From contig BGZK01000279.1 in NCBI GenBank assembly GCA_005406025.1, forward strand, positions 186,001 through 250,000: DNA of 64,000 nucleotides, in the 5' to 3' direction. This document shows, piece by piece, positions 12,658 to 26,320 of the stretch. This DNA comes from Eumeta japonica (lineage: Eukaryota; Arthropoda; Insecta; Lepidoptera; Psychidae). The notes beneath the pieces were generated by a model. The model had not been told where the DNA came from, searched no databases, and saw only the letters and a list, made by a program, of their open reading frames with translations. The first letter of the stretch is position 1. Every line of letters starts with the position of its first letter. A program made the position numbers and the translations under genes.

Positions 12658-13763
12658 TATATATAGATTCATGCACCTGCTTTTTTTCATGCCGAGGCGT
12701 GACGTAAGAAATTTCTACACGCCATTTGCGATATCTACGCGCTATTTATCTACAATCGATGTTTCAGCCACTGATCTTTCTCGGGCTTGCGACACTACCT
12801 TCGAGTCTTAACTTTGTCGAAATGAAAACTTGTATAGGTAGGTGCGTTACAATATTTTTGGATGGATAAATGTCTTATGAACTCGCGTCACCGCCGTGCG
12901 CCATGCTTCTTTATGTTGACAGTGTATTTGGAAACTTTTTCGGTATGCAAAAATTATGTATTTAAATTGAATTCAATTCCAGCATTATTGTTGTTTTATT
13001 TAAATTGAAAAATTAAATTAAGTAAAATTTATGCCTTTAAAAGAAAATGCTTAAAATTTGCAATTTAAAGCTCTATGCACACATCGACTTTTATTTCAAA
13101 TTTACTGAGCTTGCGTAACGCATCATGCGCTTTGATTAATAAATATACCATATAAAAATATATATAATTATTGCTCGGACTACAGATAGAAGTGACTAAT
13201 ATTAGTAATTTTAATTTTTGACATTGGAATCAATTCGAGGATTCCAAAAAAAAAAACCACCGCTAGTTTACAGTTGTAAGTCTTAACTTGCATTGGCACT
13301 CCCTTAATCTTTTTTCCAAAATTCCATTCGTAAATCTACGAAAACGACAATAATACGCTATAACGTTTTCGCGATAATTTAGAGCCGGTTTTGTTTTTTT
13401 TTTTTGGTTGTCTTTAATTTAATTAGCATCAATTCTGTCTGCGCTCGAGCGCGTCTCAGCGCTACACACGACGGGGAATAAATTAACTTTTGTGCAAACG
13501 CCAGTTCCGAGAAGCGGCCATTCAGAGACGTTGTCATTGCCCGAATGCTCGGTTCGAATTGTCAAGCTTTGCAATGTCTGTACATCACCTTCCGTTCAGT
13601 TGAATACTGGAGTGAGATGAATGAGCTCATCGGTTCAAATGGTAGAGTTGACTGCAGACGGCGGAATGGCTGAGTTTTGGATTTTAAAACGCGCCTTACA
13701 GGCCGTCGAAACCTTATAGGACTGTTCTCGTCCTTCTGTCTGTGTGTTACGACCTATACGTTT

Positions 13764-13885
13764 TCTACTAAAGCTACGGCGGACCTAGCACGAAACCATA
13801 AACAATAGCCCTTCTGTATGGAACAGTCCTTCTCACGCGGCCTGATGAATGAAAGGGACAGTCATATAACGAGACTCTTGGGTTT
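13764..13885. mobile_element. diverged copy of the 117-bp MITE
   Basis: ACCTAGCACGAAACC and GATGAATGAAAGGGACAGTC through CGAGACTCTTGGG match the reverse complement of 38072-38188. The TIRs are no longer intact. Confidence 0.55.
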
Positions 13886-14099
13886 CGGCAAATTTACACG
13901 CATAATTAAGTGGTCACGATTATCTAACGTAAATATATGAATTCTGGTTTTTTAATTTGCGGCGGAAGAGGGGGACAATTAGAAAATTGAAAAATAAATT
14001 CACGTGGCATACCAATAAATAGGTTTGTGGTAAGAAATACGAATATACATTTTTTTATTACTGTAAGACGCATATTTTAAAGGATATTGATAATGGTTT

Positions 14100-15080
14100 A
14101 GTATTATTAATCTTCTTCTCAATGAGAAGAAAACAAAACTTGTTAAATTTTCCTTGATTAGTGCTAAACCGAGCAACGGCAACGTAATGGTCAAGAATGA
14201 GATACTGGATATTGTGGACACTACCTTATTCCTTGATCTCACGTTAGATGCTAAATTGCGTTGGAATTCTCATATTACCAGATCGGCGAAAAGGCTTGGT
14301 TCTGCAGCATACGCAGTTAAAAGAATTCGGCGACTTACAGGTAAAAGCACTGCGAGACTAGTTTATTTCAGTTTTTTTCATAGTCTCATAACTTATAGAA
14401 ATCTGTTACGGAATTACGCAGCCTATGTTAATACAAGGTTTGTGCTGAAGAAGCGAGCTGTTAGCGCTGTTTATGGTTTGAGACCAATAGTATCACTCAC
14501 AGAAAATTTAAGGAAATTAATATCCTAACTTTAGCATCACAATACATATACGAAAACCTGGTATATGTCAAGAGACATACAGAATCGTTCCAAAAAAGGA
14601 GCGACATCCATAATATTAACACTAGACATAAGAACGATCTTGCTGCTCATAAGACCCGTGTAAGCAAAGTTAATAAACCTTTTAAGAGGCAATGTGTGCG
14701 CTTTTATAATAAGATTCCAGCTGAAATTTGAAATTTGCAATTTTATTAATTTAAACGTTTCGTCAAAAGAAAGTTATATGGCAAGGGCTATTATACCTGA
14801 TCTGAATATGTTAATGAAAAAAAACCATGGAATTGAACTGCCCGGCTATCGGGTTGCTTCATGTTATTACTAGTTGTTGTACTAAATTATTTATTATTCA
14901 ATATTTTGTATCAACAAGTAAAAAAGAGCAAACCTTAACTTTCTTATCCATTCTTCTCATAGTGAATCAGTATTTGGAATGTTTGGTATTTTTTTAATGT
15001 CGAAAACAGTTGCTTATGACGCATTTCAAGTGTAATTTCTATTACCTACGAAATAAAGATATTTTTTGTTTGATTTGATT
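14100..15080 (+). pseudogene. 5'-truncated non-LTR retrotransposon: RT C-terminus and 3' tail
   Basis: The frame from about 14120 reads LVKFSLISAKPSNGN, DTTLFLDLTLDAKLRW, AAYAVKRIRRLTGKSTARLV and so on, a C-terminal RT-associated region common in arthropod LINE pol proteins. One base is lost near 14505; in the next frame EINILTLASQYIYENL, NTRHKND and QCVRFYNKIPAE continue to about 14730 before decay. The non-coding 3' end (CATTTCAAGTGTAATTTC, then AAATAAAG at 15051 and a TTGATTTG-type tail) matches a second tail at 8765-8850. The upstream pol and ORF1 are absent, the normal result of incomplete reverse transcription. Clade not assigned. Confidence 0.85.
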
Positions 15081-16164
15081 AAAGAAAATATTCTTAATTC
15101 CTCTCCGATACTAACAAATTTTATATTAAAAAAAAATAGGAAATATAGGACCTCGTTTACAGTTTACACGAAAACTCAAAAGAAAATTCCAAGTGTTCAA
15201 ATTTCCAAGGCAACCAGGTGAGTGTATAAACTAATGCGACGATTTATAATACGGAACCTTGTGCATACAAGTCCCCGTTGTACTTAACAGTATTTGTTTG
15301 ACGCGGGCAACTATTTCTGTAGAGTTGAGAGGGACTTGTTAAAAACTATTATTACAAAGCAAATTGATTTAGGCTCTTTATGTAAGCACGTGTGTTTTTT
15401 TATTTACCAAGTTTTTTTTATAAAAGTAAGTAATATGTGTTGTTTGTACAATATATTATAAGTACTCTATGTTTATATTTACTTTAATACTTAATGTTCT
15501 TTGTAAGAGAATAATGATCATCACATTTTAGAATATCATGAAATGTTCGCCTTTTATGGAAAAAAATCGACAGTATAAAGTTGGTCATTAGTTCAATGTA
15601 CTAAGAGGCATATATCTAGATCGATTTGGTGATCTGACCACTGAGCTCTTAACTTAAGTAAAATTAAACCATTTGACCTTCCATAGAAGGGCACGTTAAG
15701 ATATCGGCTCCGGACCTTGTACCAAATAGGTGATAACAGCGGTCGTTAACGCTTTCCGGCTCGCGCTAAGTTAAATTGGAGGAGTTCAGGTGCAAACCCT
15801 TCAATCTGATATAAAGAGTTAATGGGAGGGATGTCTCTCAATCTTTTTGTTTCGCTTGTTGACGAAGTCACGTTAACTTTAAGAATAATGAATAGCTTCC
15901 ATATTGGGAAATATCTGATTAATGTTCTCGATGTTGACCTTGTGACATCATAAACCCACCGATAGAAAAGATATTTAGTATTTTTCATTAATATCTAAAA
16001 GTACAATAACCTAATAAATCAATTTTGTAAATTAACGGTATAATTCCAGTGTAAAATAAAAAAAAAATAATTTAAAATTATATAGATGTCTAAAATATAT
16101 TCCTTCCGGGTTTGTCCATTTACATAGTAGCTTTTTATAATTATTTTTTATTTCTATTATTGCT

Positions 16165-16255
16165 GTCCTTTCTATCCCGATGCCAAGCTCGATCTTAGCG
16201 CCAGTCCCGGCACTGACTGTGTCCACCCAATCTTCTCCCAACTCCTGATCTCGAA
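16165..16255 (-). repeat. short fragment of the same degenerate minisatellite
   Basis: CTATCCCGATGCCAAGCTCG and following bases show the pyrimidine-rich form of the repeat seen at 30.7 kb. It explains the open frame on the minus strand here. Confidence 0.4.
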
Positions 16256-18116
16256 CGACTATTTACCTTTAACAATTTAGTACCAGTTTTGACCGTGGTA
16301 AGCATACGTCCCGTTCTTGTTACGGAACAAACACATACAATCTTATTATTTCGAGCGTGAAATTATTGTACATATATATTATACAAATTTATAAATCTTA
16401 TACAATTTTGAGGTGATTGCATTGTCGCTATGCTATTAGATATTATGACAAAGTACGAGTCGGCGCAACGTAACATTTCAACGGTAGATGGCACTAAATG
16501 ACATAAAAGAGACAAATGGCACTACGTGACATTATTAATGTGAGAGCAGGAAGCGGACATTGTTCGTATTATGTAGCATATGTAAATTACTTATCTAAAT
16601 TGAAAATGAACGTATGTAACTTTTTTCCTGAACAGTTGTTATCACGAGTTATAGTCCACTCAACCACGAAACATGTGCTGTTCATGAGTTGTTTCACAGA
16701 CGGTCTTCAAAGTTCGTTCTTTCCTACCCAACCAAATTAGTAAGAACGTAAACCCAAGGTATATCTGTAATAAAGTATCTAAGCTCTATCTTAGAGTAAG
16801 GTATTCAAGTGATATCGAAGTAGATAATAACATTCTTTTCGACCTAATTTAAACTGTGCACGATGACAATATTTTAAGGATATACGGAGATTTTCCTACT
16901 TTTTGGAGAACGATCGAATTAGCATGGAAATCGAAATGAAAACCAGTCGAAAATTTCAGTCGCAAACAGAAAGACATGCGGCCTGGCATCTATTTTTGTG
17001 CACAGTTAAGTGTATGGTGCATGAAAATAGGTTATCAACATTTTCCTTATGATCATGTACATTAATACGATTCTGTTCGATAATTTTAAATAAACTTATT
17101 TTTAATCAATTAAAATACAAGTTTAAAGGTTATTGCAATCTTGTTCTCACTTGAACTTTTTGCAGAATCCGCTAAAAATAGAATAAGATATGCATCGGCA
17201 GAGTCTAGACAATGACAAGATAAGCTGACCATACCTGCTTTAAAATTATAACTTCACGAATACATTAAACGATAAACTACCCGATGTAAAGTACAATTTA
17301 ACACTCGTTTTATTTAATCTCTATATAATGTCAAGTTTATTTTATTTCAAGTTCCCTTGAAATCACGTATATTTTATATCTCGCTTATTTTACATCTAGT
17401 AGGTTATTTGGATTTGTGTTCATTTGTTGTGGCTTTTATTTCATATCAAGTCAATTTGTGTATCGGATTCATTTGATATTTTAGCGAACTACGCTCAGAA
17501 ACGAAGTGAAATAGCAGAATAACCCTCCTTTTAAATAAATATTGGTTTACATCAAGTTTATCTCATACTAGCAGTCATCCGTCAACATTATTAGGTGTTT
17601 ATATCGCGAAAGTAAATAAACCAAAGTTGTTGAGGGGAAAGTTTTCATAACTATTTTAATATGTTTTCATTTCTACTATATTAAATCATTTTTGAAACTG
17701 AATTATCAAATTCTCATATAGATACGTTCAGCGGATTTTGACTGATGCCCGGACAAAAACGATTTTATTTTTTATATGTATTATTTTAGGATATACAGAT
17801 TATAAATATTCTACATTGAATTTATTGCCTTTTGTATCGTTCTCCTGTCCGAAGATACGAAAAAGAATCCATTATTATCGACTAGGCTTCACGCGCGTAG
17901 TTAGCATAAATTTCTACTCACCAAGACGCGGCCCCGTTCAGAAACCAGATGGAGTCGTTTTCATTATCCCACGCTAAACTATTGAACCGATTATCGAATG
18001 GCCAGGATGTTTGGCCATTCGATACTTGGTGAACCAATATCGCAAAGTCGGTTTTTTCGTCGTTGCCGCGGGATCTCTTAAAAATCCAATCCTACCGTTA
18101 TCAAGTCGTAAGAGAG

Positions 18117-18142
18117 GTCCCGTATTCACGGGAATACGGGAC
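18117..18142. repeat. perfect 11-bp stem hairpin
   Basis: Arms GTCCCGTATTC and GAATACGGGAC flank ACGG. A second small inverted repeat, GAATGGCCA/TGGCCATTC, lies about 100 bases to the left at about 17996-18020. Confidence 0.9.
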
Positions 18143-18792
18143 ATGTTTTTTCTAAGCGTAACCAAAAATGTATGAAACTTTCCGAAACAATGTTACGATA
18201 CATAAAGTTTGATTTTTACATTCAACCTACTTTTTGAAACACTTACGTGTGTGATGTCTTAGTTATGTATATGTTTATATTTAAAAAATACATATGTTTT
18301 TACTTTTGTTTATTTCTTAGAATTGATAATTTTTTTGGGCATTAGAAAGGTCACGCTATTGAACGAATCAACAATTATTTTCATGAGTTATAAAAAGATC
18401 TTAAAAGTAAGTATATAGTGATAAGTAATTAAAAAAATATATCCTAATCCTTCTAAGTTTCTTTTTCAAATTCAAAAGCTATTAACTATGTTAATACGTG
18501 GTAAATTTTGATGTAAGCTTGTCAAGCGTTAAATCTAATAAAGTTATAGCTCAAATGCTGGCACCCTGCAGTGACAGAAGTTACTTTATTAAATTGAAGT
18601 GGTTTTTAATGCGTACGTGTAAGAAAAAGGTAATTTTCAATATGAACGTCTCCTGAAATACCTTTTGATACATACGTGGCATAAAGAAGTAGCTTTTAAC
18701 GCGTTCTAATATTGGAAAATATGTTTAGCAAATATATTTAAAAAAAAAAATTTCTTTGATGCGCACCCGCAACGTATTTGACCGGATTTTCT

Positions 18793-19540
18793 AGGGTTTC
18801 AAGCTAAAACGGCAAAAACGGAATCCTTATAGTTTCGTCATGTTCGTCCGTCCGTATGTCACGGGCATTTTACTCAAAAACTACATATTGTATCATATAT
18901 TGATAAAATTCGGAGTGTAGGTGTTATATAAGTTGCTATTTTGTTTCGTAGTTAAATAACAAAAACAAATATTTCTAATATTTCTCCATACAGAAGCTGA
19001 AAACACTTTTTTCAGAAAACATCATTGTGTGGCACATATTACGACAGCCCTTTTAAAAACACTTTAAGGTTCCTAAGTAATTTAATAATTAACTGAATAT
19101 TTTTAGAAACAATAGCCCCGAAAATAGCATAAATTGTGCCCCCCTCCTTTGTTTTTTAAACCGTATGTCCAAAAATTAAAATAAATAACAAAGGTTATGA
19201 TTTATAAATGCTTTCTATGAACATTATTTTAAACATGACAGTATGGTATCGTTTTTGAGTTATTGCTGAAAACTTATTGCACTTCTCAATAAAAAGACGC
19301 AAATGCCTAATTTTTTGTGTTGGCGCTTTTTAGTTTAATAGTAATAGTCAACATATCTAATTGTTAATGTTGTTATAAGCGACTGAACTTTGCTACTAAG
19401 CGATCAAGCTTATGCCTACTTTGTGCGGGAAACATGAAGAAAAGTGTAACAACGTTCTTTCATCTATGGTGCATTTCTCTGCAGTAACAGCTACGGAACC
19501 CTACACAGAATATGGTCCGAATTGCTCTTGGCCGGTTTTG
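18793..19540 (+). mobile_element. AGGGTTCCG-family element, copy C
   Basis: Starts AGGGTTTCAAGCTAAAACGG followed by ACGGAATCCTTATAGTTTCG and the GTCCGTCCGTATGTCAC tract; ends GGTCCGAATTGCTCTTGGCC. About 748 bp, the most complete copy alongside A. Confidence 0.7.
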
Positions 19541-22500
19541 ATTTTTATTTACATGATATTTATGGGTAGCATAAATCAACCATACCTCTGAGTATGTCAC
19601 CGTCCGAGGTCCATGCTAATACGCAAATATAATGCATACGTAAAATACCAATACGAACATAAAGACAGATGGCAACGGCATAACGTGTTTGCGCTTGTTT
19701 AGCATAAGCTATATCTAAAACGACACATAAGCGGCATGCCCAAGCCTTAATGCAATATAATGTTGCAAATGTTACGAAATTAATGGAGCTGAATAAATAC
19801 CTGTTCGTCTGTGAACGAATATTTACGTCAATATTTATATGAATAAAATTGGGGGGTTTAAAAGATTTAGATGAAATTTTAAATTGGGATAATGTTTTAG
19901 ATTCCCAATTTTTCTGATATAAATATCTCTTTTTGAATCACTGCAGAATTGCAAGAAAACTGGGTTACTCAACAAAAACATGTTTTTCCAATAAAATGTG
20001 GCTTAATCCTACACAATAATATTTATCGAGCCACTGAGTTTTGTGCGCGTGCGAAGACGATTTAGAGTGGCTAAATCAGCGAGGCTGTACGAACTGATGA
20101 TTTACATGAAAATCGTGTGTAATGTTCGTTCCATGCGATAGCCACTTATGAAAGCATTCATGAGACCCTGTGAACTTAATTAGAATGAATATTGAATATT
20201 CTATAAAATATTATATTGTTCGATTTTCTCACTGTGATTCTAAATTACGTTTTTATTAGTCTTAAATACTGGTCTTTATTAGCCTAATTATAAAAATTAA
20301 ACAAATTGTGTCTTTTTCTTTAGGAAAATCAACGCAATCAAGCACAGATTTAACGTGTTTATATCAAAGATAAGCATTTTAAAAAGTCTCATGTGAGATT
20401 AAGAGCGTGGATCTCGGCCAAATCTCACGAAATCTCGTGGCGGGGTCGAAAATTAGCCAAAAGCTCCTCATGTAATAAATAGATGTCCCCAAACTTTTCC
20501 CATGGGAAATCATCACATTCCCCACGGAAAACCTAAACAGTCGCTCGCAAGTTCAGGTATTCAAGTTTAAGAGACATGGCACCAAACAAAAAAAAACCGA
20601 ATTGTGTTTATGAGGTGTTTATAAAAAAAAACGTTTTTAATTTTATGTCTGAAAATAAGACTAAAAATAAGGTAAAATAAGTACTCAGTATTTTGGCATC
20701 TAATAACAGAGAAAATAACATTCTAAAAAAGTTTAAATAAAAACGGGTACGCAGAAAAACAAATTACCTTTTTGTATTGTCAGTTACAAAACATTTATAT
20801 TATAGGTACCCGATTTATGATTGTTTTATAAGAAAACTATGTCTAATGACTAATTTCATCTTTAACTCAAAAAAGATGTTAAATGAAATTAACAATAGAA
20901 TTTTTAAAGTTTTTTCGTTGGTTTTTAAAGTAAAACTTACATAGAAATTTTCTTTACAGACAATTCTCTTTAATTCTAGATTATTAATATATTCAAAGAG
21001 AAAAAAAAAAATAACATAGCATATTGAATCACAGTAAAATAGGGGAATATTGTTTATTTATCTAAATTTAATACGGAATAAAGATTAGCAAAACTCTTTA
21101 TTGTGATATCCTTTGCCTTTTATCAATAAAAAAATTATCGTGCTCAGCCCAATTCGACTAATAGAAATCATTTAAATTTAACAATATATTTTTTATTTAT
21201 TTTTGGTTTGTAAAAATGAAAATGCCTGTATATATATATATATATAAATACATGCATGTAGGTATACTCACATAAAACAGCAAACAGATATTGATTAATC
21301 CTGCTTCCATTCTTCCATATAATCTTTGACACTATCAAATTCATCTTGAATTACGTATATGTTTTTTTTTTTATTTTACCCCACAACTTCTTTTTCTTGC
21401 AGTGTATTGTCGTCGTTTTTCACGACCGGCGAGAAAATCACAAGCACCCGCGGCGACCGGCGTATCGGGTGTCGTCGAAGCGCGTACTGCGTCCGAGAAC
21501 CGACGGCGACGCTGCGCCGGCGCCGGCCGTGGGAAATGTATCAATATTCAACCGTGTATGGAGTTTGTTTATGTTTTTATGAGACGCGTCATCGGAATTT
21601 CGTTGATTGCAAAACGATCGTTCGTCGATAGTATACCGGCTCGAGTTCAGTTATCGTGCGCAGGACACGGCAGTGCGCTGGCAAGTTCTAGGACACGCGG
21701 ATGGTTCCAATACACTTTGAAGCCTTCTGTGATTCTGTATTTATTTTTTTTCTGCAAATTACACTTCATCAGGTTGTACAGAGAGAAATGTTGATAGATA
21801 AATTTAGGAACGTCACGTAGTGCGCGCGAACTTTTAGCGAAATCGTAACACCATGAAGTTAGTCATTGAATATGGTCTCGCAAAACTGCTGTTTAAGGAT
21901 GGCAGGCCACAGGTAGGGTACGTTTCGTTTGTGGATACCGTCTAAACAACTTGAATTGTCGTGTTTGTTTTAACGCGCATTTCCTTATTAAACATTTAAC
22001 ACATGTGTAATATACAGAAATCATTAGTTGTTAATCTCGTGACAATTCTTTTAAACGAATTGTATACAGTATAATATTTTAGTCAAAAGTGACCAAATGT
22101 AAATGTCGTTTATTTGAAGTTTTAAAGCTTATCCAACATATTATATCATTAATTTCATGTATTTAGACATCTTTAAAATTACAATTAAATAGTTATAACT
22201 CATAAATGCTTTTTTATTTGTTAAATTTACAAATATTATAAAGAATTTCAGTGCCAACAGTCATTTTTTTATATAATTAACATAATATTTGGCAAGATTT
22301 TGTTTGTCAATACATTTTATGACCATCGATACAATAAAAATTAAGCATTTTTCTTTTTGTTAAGGTTGTTTTCATAGAAGTCATTTAAAAGGAAAGACAT
22401 ATAAGGACGTATACAATTTTATGTGTACTTTTCTTAGAATAGCGCCCTGTTTGTTTACTCGAAAGGCGTGGATGGTTCTTTCCGCTATTTGCACGTTTTG

Positions 22501-23780
22501 ATTGGTTAAAACTTATAACTCTATAACTCCCTTTTGTCTTTTCATTAAGTAGATAGTATTCATCGTTTTTAGTAGTAAATTGCTTCTTTTTTCTTTTTCT
22601 TATCGATATGTGCATATATATGCACGTGCGTGCGTGCGTGCGTGCGTGCGTGTGTGTGTGTGTGTGTGTGTTTGTGTGTATATATGTACCTATATATATA
22701 GCTAACTTAATTTTATTCTTGACCTTCACCACACTTTTCAAAATAGATTCATTTCGTCTTAACTTTGTTGATGCGGCTTAGTCTATATTAATTATAGTCG
22801 TTTCGGCCAGCAGTCTCGCCACCAGAATATTTAACCGCTGTATGATGCTACATCTCCTGCATGCTCTCTCCAGGAACATGTTCTTCTCTTGGATTGTTTT
22901 TCAATTCAGAGTTTCGTACAGATACGAAACTATGTACATCCGACCTTTCATGCACTACGGTTTGTGGCGGAGAAATTGGAAAACATCAATTGATTCAGTA
23001 CTGAGCACGATTTTTCATGCTCATTCGTACCGCATCGGATTGTAGCGTGATCTGCTTTAGTAATTTGGCTCATACGCTGCAAATTGTTTTCATCAATGCT
23101 GTCACTTGCTTATTGCGTGATGCTGGGCTCAATGGACAATAATGGAAGGACCTCAAGTATCATAAGCTGATGGTCCAAGGAACTAATTACAAACCACTTA
23201 CGAGCTACTACGTGCTACGTAAACTGTGTATAAAACGTTTATGAATTGCATGTCTGCAGAAGATCGAACTGGTGCCGAAACTTCTAGAAGATCAACAAAA
23301 ACAGAAATTCCAGGCCGCGTCGTCCAGGCCACTATCCGGGATTCAGGAAGCGTACCCTAGAACGGACCGCTTTGCATAATATTATTCATAATATCCTTCA
23401 GCCTTTGGTGCCGAATATATTACTTTGCATACACTACAAATTTCATTGCATTATCTCTGTGTAGCTGAGTGTGATAGAATCAAAATGATTCCTCAAAATA
23501 ATACATTATGAATCTCAAAAATAATAGTTGAATTAAGATTTCTAAAATATAATACTATTAATTATTGTGCAACATTTCTTGCTTTTCTTTTAAGATATTT
23601 ATTAGGAATGTTCCAATTTTAGAACACCCACTTTTTTAATATTAAATTATAATTAATTTATAATTTATGGCGATATACTAGCGTCCTCTAACGTCATTCG
23701 CATGGTACTAGAATATTTTAATCTGCAGGTCATGTAGCATAATTTAATGAAGTACGATATGGATCGGATCAGCATTTTTT
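19541..23780. other. AT-rich, with a GC patch at 21.4-21.7 kb
   Basis: A tract ending TTTCTTGCAG at about 21401 precedes about 270 bases of CpG-rich DNA open in more than one frame (up to 130 codons, Arg/Ala-rich). It resembles a spliced 5' UTR or first coding exon but no protein family is recognised. The rest is AT-rich with the microsatellite at 22.6 kb. Confidence 0.35.
22621..22680 (+). repeat. compound (TGCG)n(TG)n microsatellite
   Basis: About six TGCG units followed by about ten TG units. It explains the His/Thr/Ala/Arg-rich minus-strand ORF 22385-22741. Confidence 0.95.
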
Positions 23781-23784
23781 TTAA

Positions 23785-23860
23785 TAGGGCTCCGTAGTCA
23801 AAGGCAAAAAACGGAACATTATAATTTGCTCACGCCCGTCTATTTGTTCTTACAGTCGTA
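23785..23860 (+). mobile_element. AGGGTTCCG-family 5' fragment
   Basis: AGGGCTCCGTAGTCAAAGGC then AAAACGGAACATTATAATTT and a degenerate GTCTATTTGTTCTT: only the first ~75 bases remain before a CR1/Zenon-like tail takes over. Confidence 0.5.
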
Positions 23861-23904
23861 GAGGTCTTATAGATCAGGCATTATTGACTGACCGGTGAAA
23901 TACA

Positions 23905-24195
23905 GCGCTATTACAGAATACAGACGTGAAGTAGCAGCTTCCGCTGTTTCTTTGCGTCCAGTAAGTGAGAGTTCTGGTGGCCCACTCCCAGCTCCATTCC
24001 CTACTTTTCTGTCCGTCAAACCGCTTCCGTTTCCATCACCCCACTGACCGCTACATCACATATCTCATCCTTAAGGAGTCGGCAACGCACTGATAACTCC
24101 TATGGGTTGCGAGTGGCCATGGGCGGAGGTGACCATCTACTGTCAAGTGGTTCGCATGTAGTTCTCAAAAATACTATAAAAATAATAATAATGAA
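23905..24195 (+). mobile_element. CR1/Zenon-like LINE 3' tail
   Basis: GACGTGAAGTAGCAGCTTCC, then GTCGGCAACGCACTGATAAC and GGCCATGGGCGGAGGTGACC followed by an (AAT)n-type end resemble the 3' region of lepidopteran CR1-Zenon elements. Family attribution is from recognition, not alignment. Confidence 0.6.
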
Positions 24196-24684
24196 TTATA
24201 ATAATAATGATTTATTTATAAATACTTGATAAAAGGTTATTGAAGATATGAAGATTTATTATTTATATGGGGTCGAATATATATAATAGTATTGTTGATT
24301 TTGATAAATGAAACTGTATTAAATTCACAGCACGTTTCACAAAAGAGTATACACAAATCCGTATTTACCTAACCAATACATAATGTAACACAATGGGCAC
24401 ATTTCCGTCTCGTATATATGCTGTTCTTCCTATTTACATACAGCATGGCATCAATAATTAATGATGATATTAACATTAATAAAGTGTTAATTTTAGCGTT
24501 AAAATGCCGTTATTCGAATGGCAGTTCTCGATGTTCCAATGCCATGTTACGTATCAACAACGAATTCGCCCGTTGCCTCAAAAATCCGGGTTAGATATTA
24601 AAGTAAAATTAATTTGAACGCTGACCGGTAACGAGTTTCGTTTAAGCGAATGAGACAGACCGGCGAGGAATGACTGTTAATCAA

Positions 24685-25255
24685 TCTCTACTAATACTAA
24701 TGCGAAACTACGTTTGTTGGTTTGTCCTTCCGTCGTACAGCAACGAAGCAATGGCTTGACATGACTGTTTTTTGGTTGGCATATTTAGGGGCATTCATGG
24801 ATCGGAGAGTGGCATAAATTAAGTTTTATCGCTCGAAAATTCCCGATTCCCGTGGGATACTAAATGTAAGCAACTTTGTAATCGTTAAAACATTTCAAAT
24901 ATTGTGCATCGTCTTAATGTTGAAATAACCTTTAAGATGATATATCTTCTGTTAAAATGCACGATTGTAGTGGAACAAGGTTTGGCCCGAATTTAATGAC
25001 GTCAAATTACATGCGGATAAGATCGCGGGGCACATAATCGATATAATAAATGTGATTGGATTAAAAAAAATTGGACCGGTATTGGAAGCGTGAGAGACCG
25101 AAATTGTAATCGGAACTTCGGATAGTGGAATCTGATATGAAATCGTGAACAAGACTTTGATGGGGATAGTGACCGAAAGGGATATCACTTTTTTATGTAA
25201 AAAGTGAAGGACCTCATTCTATGCTCGTGCGGGAGGAGTCGCGAGCGTAAGTTAG
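24685..25255 (+). mobile_element. complete non-autonomous Helitron, second family member
   Basis: It starts TCTCTACTAATACTAATGCG after a host A and ends GCGAGCGTAAGTTAG before a host T, a diverged CTRR end. The pre-end stem uses GCGGGAGGAGTCGCGAGC. The first 180 bases are the 5' region common in lepidopteran Helitrons (TGTTGGTTTGTCCTTC, GGGGCATTCATGG). About 24990-25190 carries the degenerate GGAATCGG-type minisatellite. Non-coding; about 571 bp. Confidence 0.8.
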
Positions 25256-26094
25256 TACATGAAAATTTTGACAGTTATTTCCTTTATCTCAATATCAACA
25301 ATAAGACTAACTAGAAACATGAAATATTCTGTTTCATCGACGGTAGGTACTCGTTACATATCCGCGTCACAATTAATTTTGCCTTCAGAAATAGGTGGCT
25401 GTATTAATATTTATATGCATAAACAGATAAATTATATAATTAATGACATTTTTAATATAACAAATTTGTTTAAAACAAAACGTACTGTAGGTAATAAATT
25501 ATTAGAATCAATGAAAATCTGATAATAAATCTGAAAATTTTCATAATAAATTGATAAAACCGGATATATGAAAACAGGTCTCCGTAAGTCGTTAGTAATA
25601 AAAATATTCAATATAAAAAAGTTGTTCCTTGAAGCGTTTGTAATTAATACATTTTATTTATATTTTTATATATAAAGAAAAACCTAATTACCTAACTGGC
25701 AGGTGTGATATTTTCACAACGTCAAAATGTTGTTTGAAGCGACAGTCCAGTAATTCACGTTTAAACTTTAAGCATTAATTATTTCTAGACATATTTAGAA
25801 AAAAAGTCCTTCAGATAAGAATTGCATGATTATTAGGAAGCGCTAACGAAAGCTCGGATAAAATTTTCAATATAAGTAGTAATAAATGCTGAAGTTGGTC
25901 CGGGTGTTTGTTATTCAACCGAACACGCTGACATAGGACATAAAGTATGTATACACATAAAATTCGGTGTGTGCATGTGGGTACATATGTTCCCTGTGGA
26001 CTCCAAAACAGCTGGACTGATTTTAATGAAATTTTCAAGAAATCTTCATATTAGCCTGCGGGCGATTCTGTGAAGCCTGACTGTGATTGGATCA

Positions 26095-26320
26095 ACAATT
26101 TTTTTGTAGCATTGTCTAGGGGTAAACCAGCATCAGAGCCATCAGAGAGCGACTCCAGGAGAATCACCAGTGCGTTGCCGGTCTCTTGGTTAGGATTAGG
26201 ATACTGATAGAAAAAGGGCTGGTCTAACGGAGAGGAGAGAGTGACGATGGAGGGAGGTTGAGGGGTGATGGAGGAGGAACAAGCCACCCCCGCCCTCATC
26301 GGTCGTCACTTTGTCATGCC
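26095..26320 (-). mobile_element. possible diverged LINE/SINE tail, antisense
   Basis: The reverse complement has CCGGCAACGCACTGGTGATT preceded by a CCCTCC-rich tract, similar in layout to the Zenon-like tail. Similarity is short, so this is tentative. It explains the open frames here. Confidence 0.35.

Larger units (their letters stand above)
15081..18790. other. AT-rich, no recognised gene
   Basis: Chance-length ORFs only. The minus ORF 15746-15988 has a faint FPIWKL/IILK resemblance to non-LTR RT but not enough to call. Apart from the short minisatellite fragment near 16.2 kb and hairpins near 18.0-18.1 kb, nothing is explained. Confidence 0.45.

Noticed and set aside
15746..15988. Possible reverse-transcriptase fragment (FPIWKL..IILK)
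   Set aside because: Only a few residues match and the YRPIS-type motif that should follow is absent.
21402..21794. 130-codon Arg/Ala-rich ORF
   Set aside because: Overlaps two other open frames in a GC patch and becomes AT-rich nonsense after about 85 codons; kept only as a possible exon.
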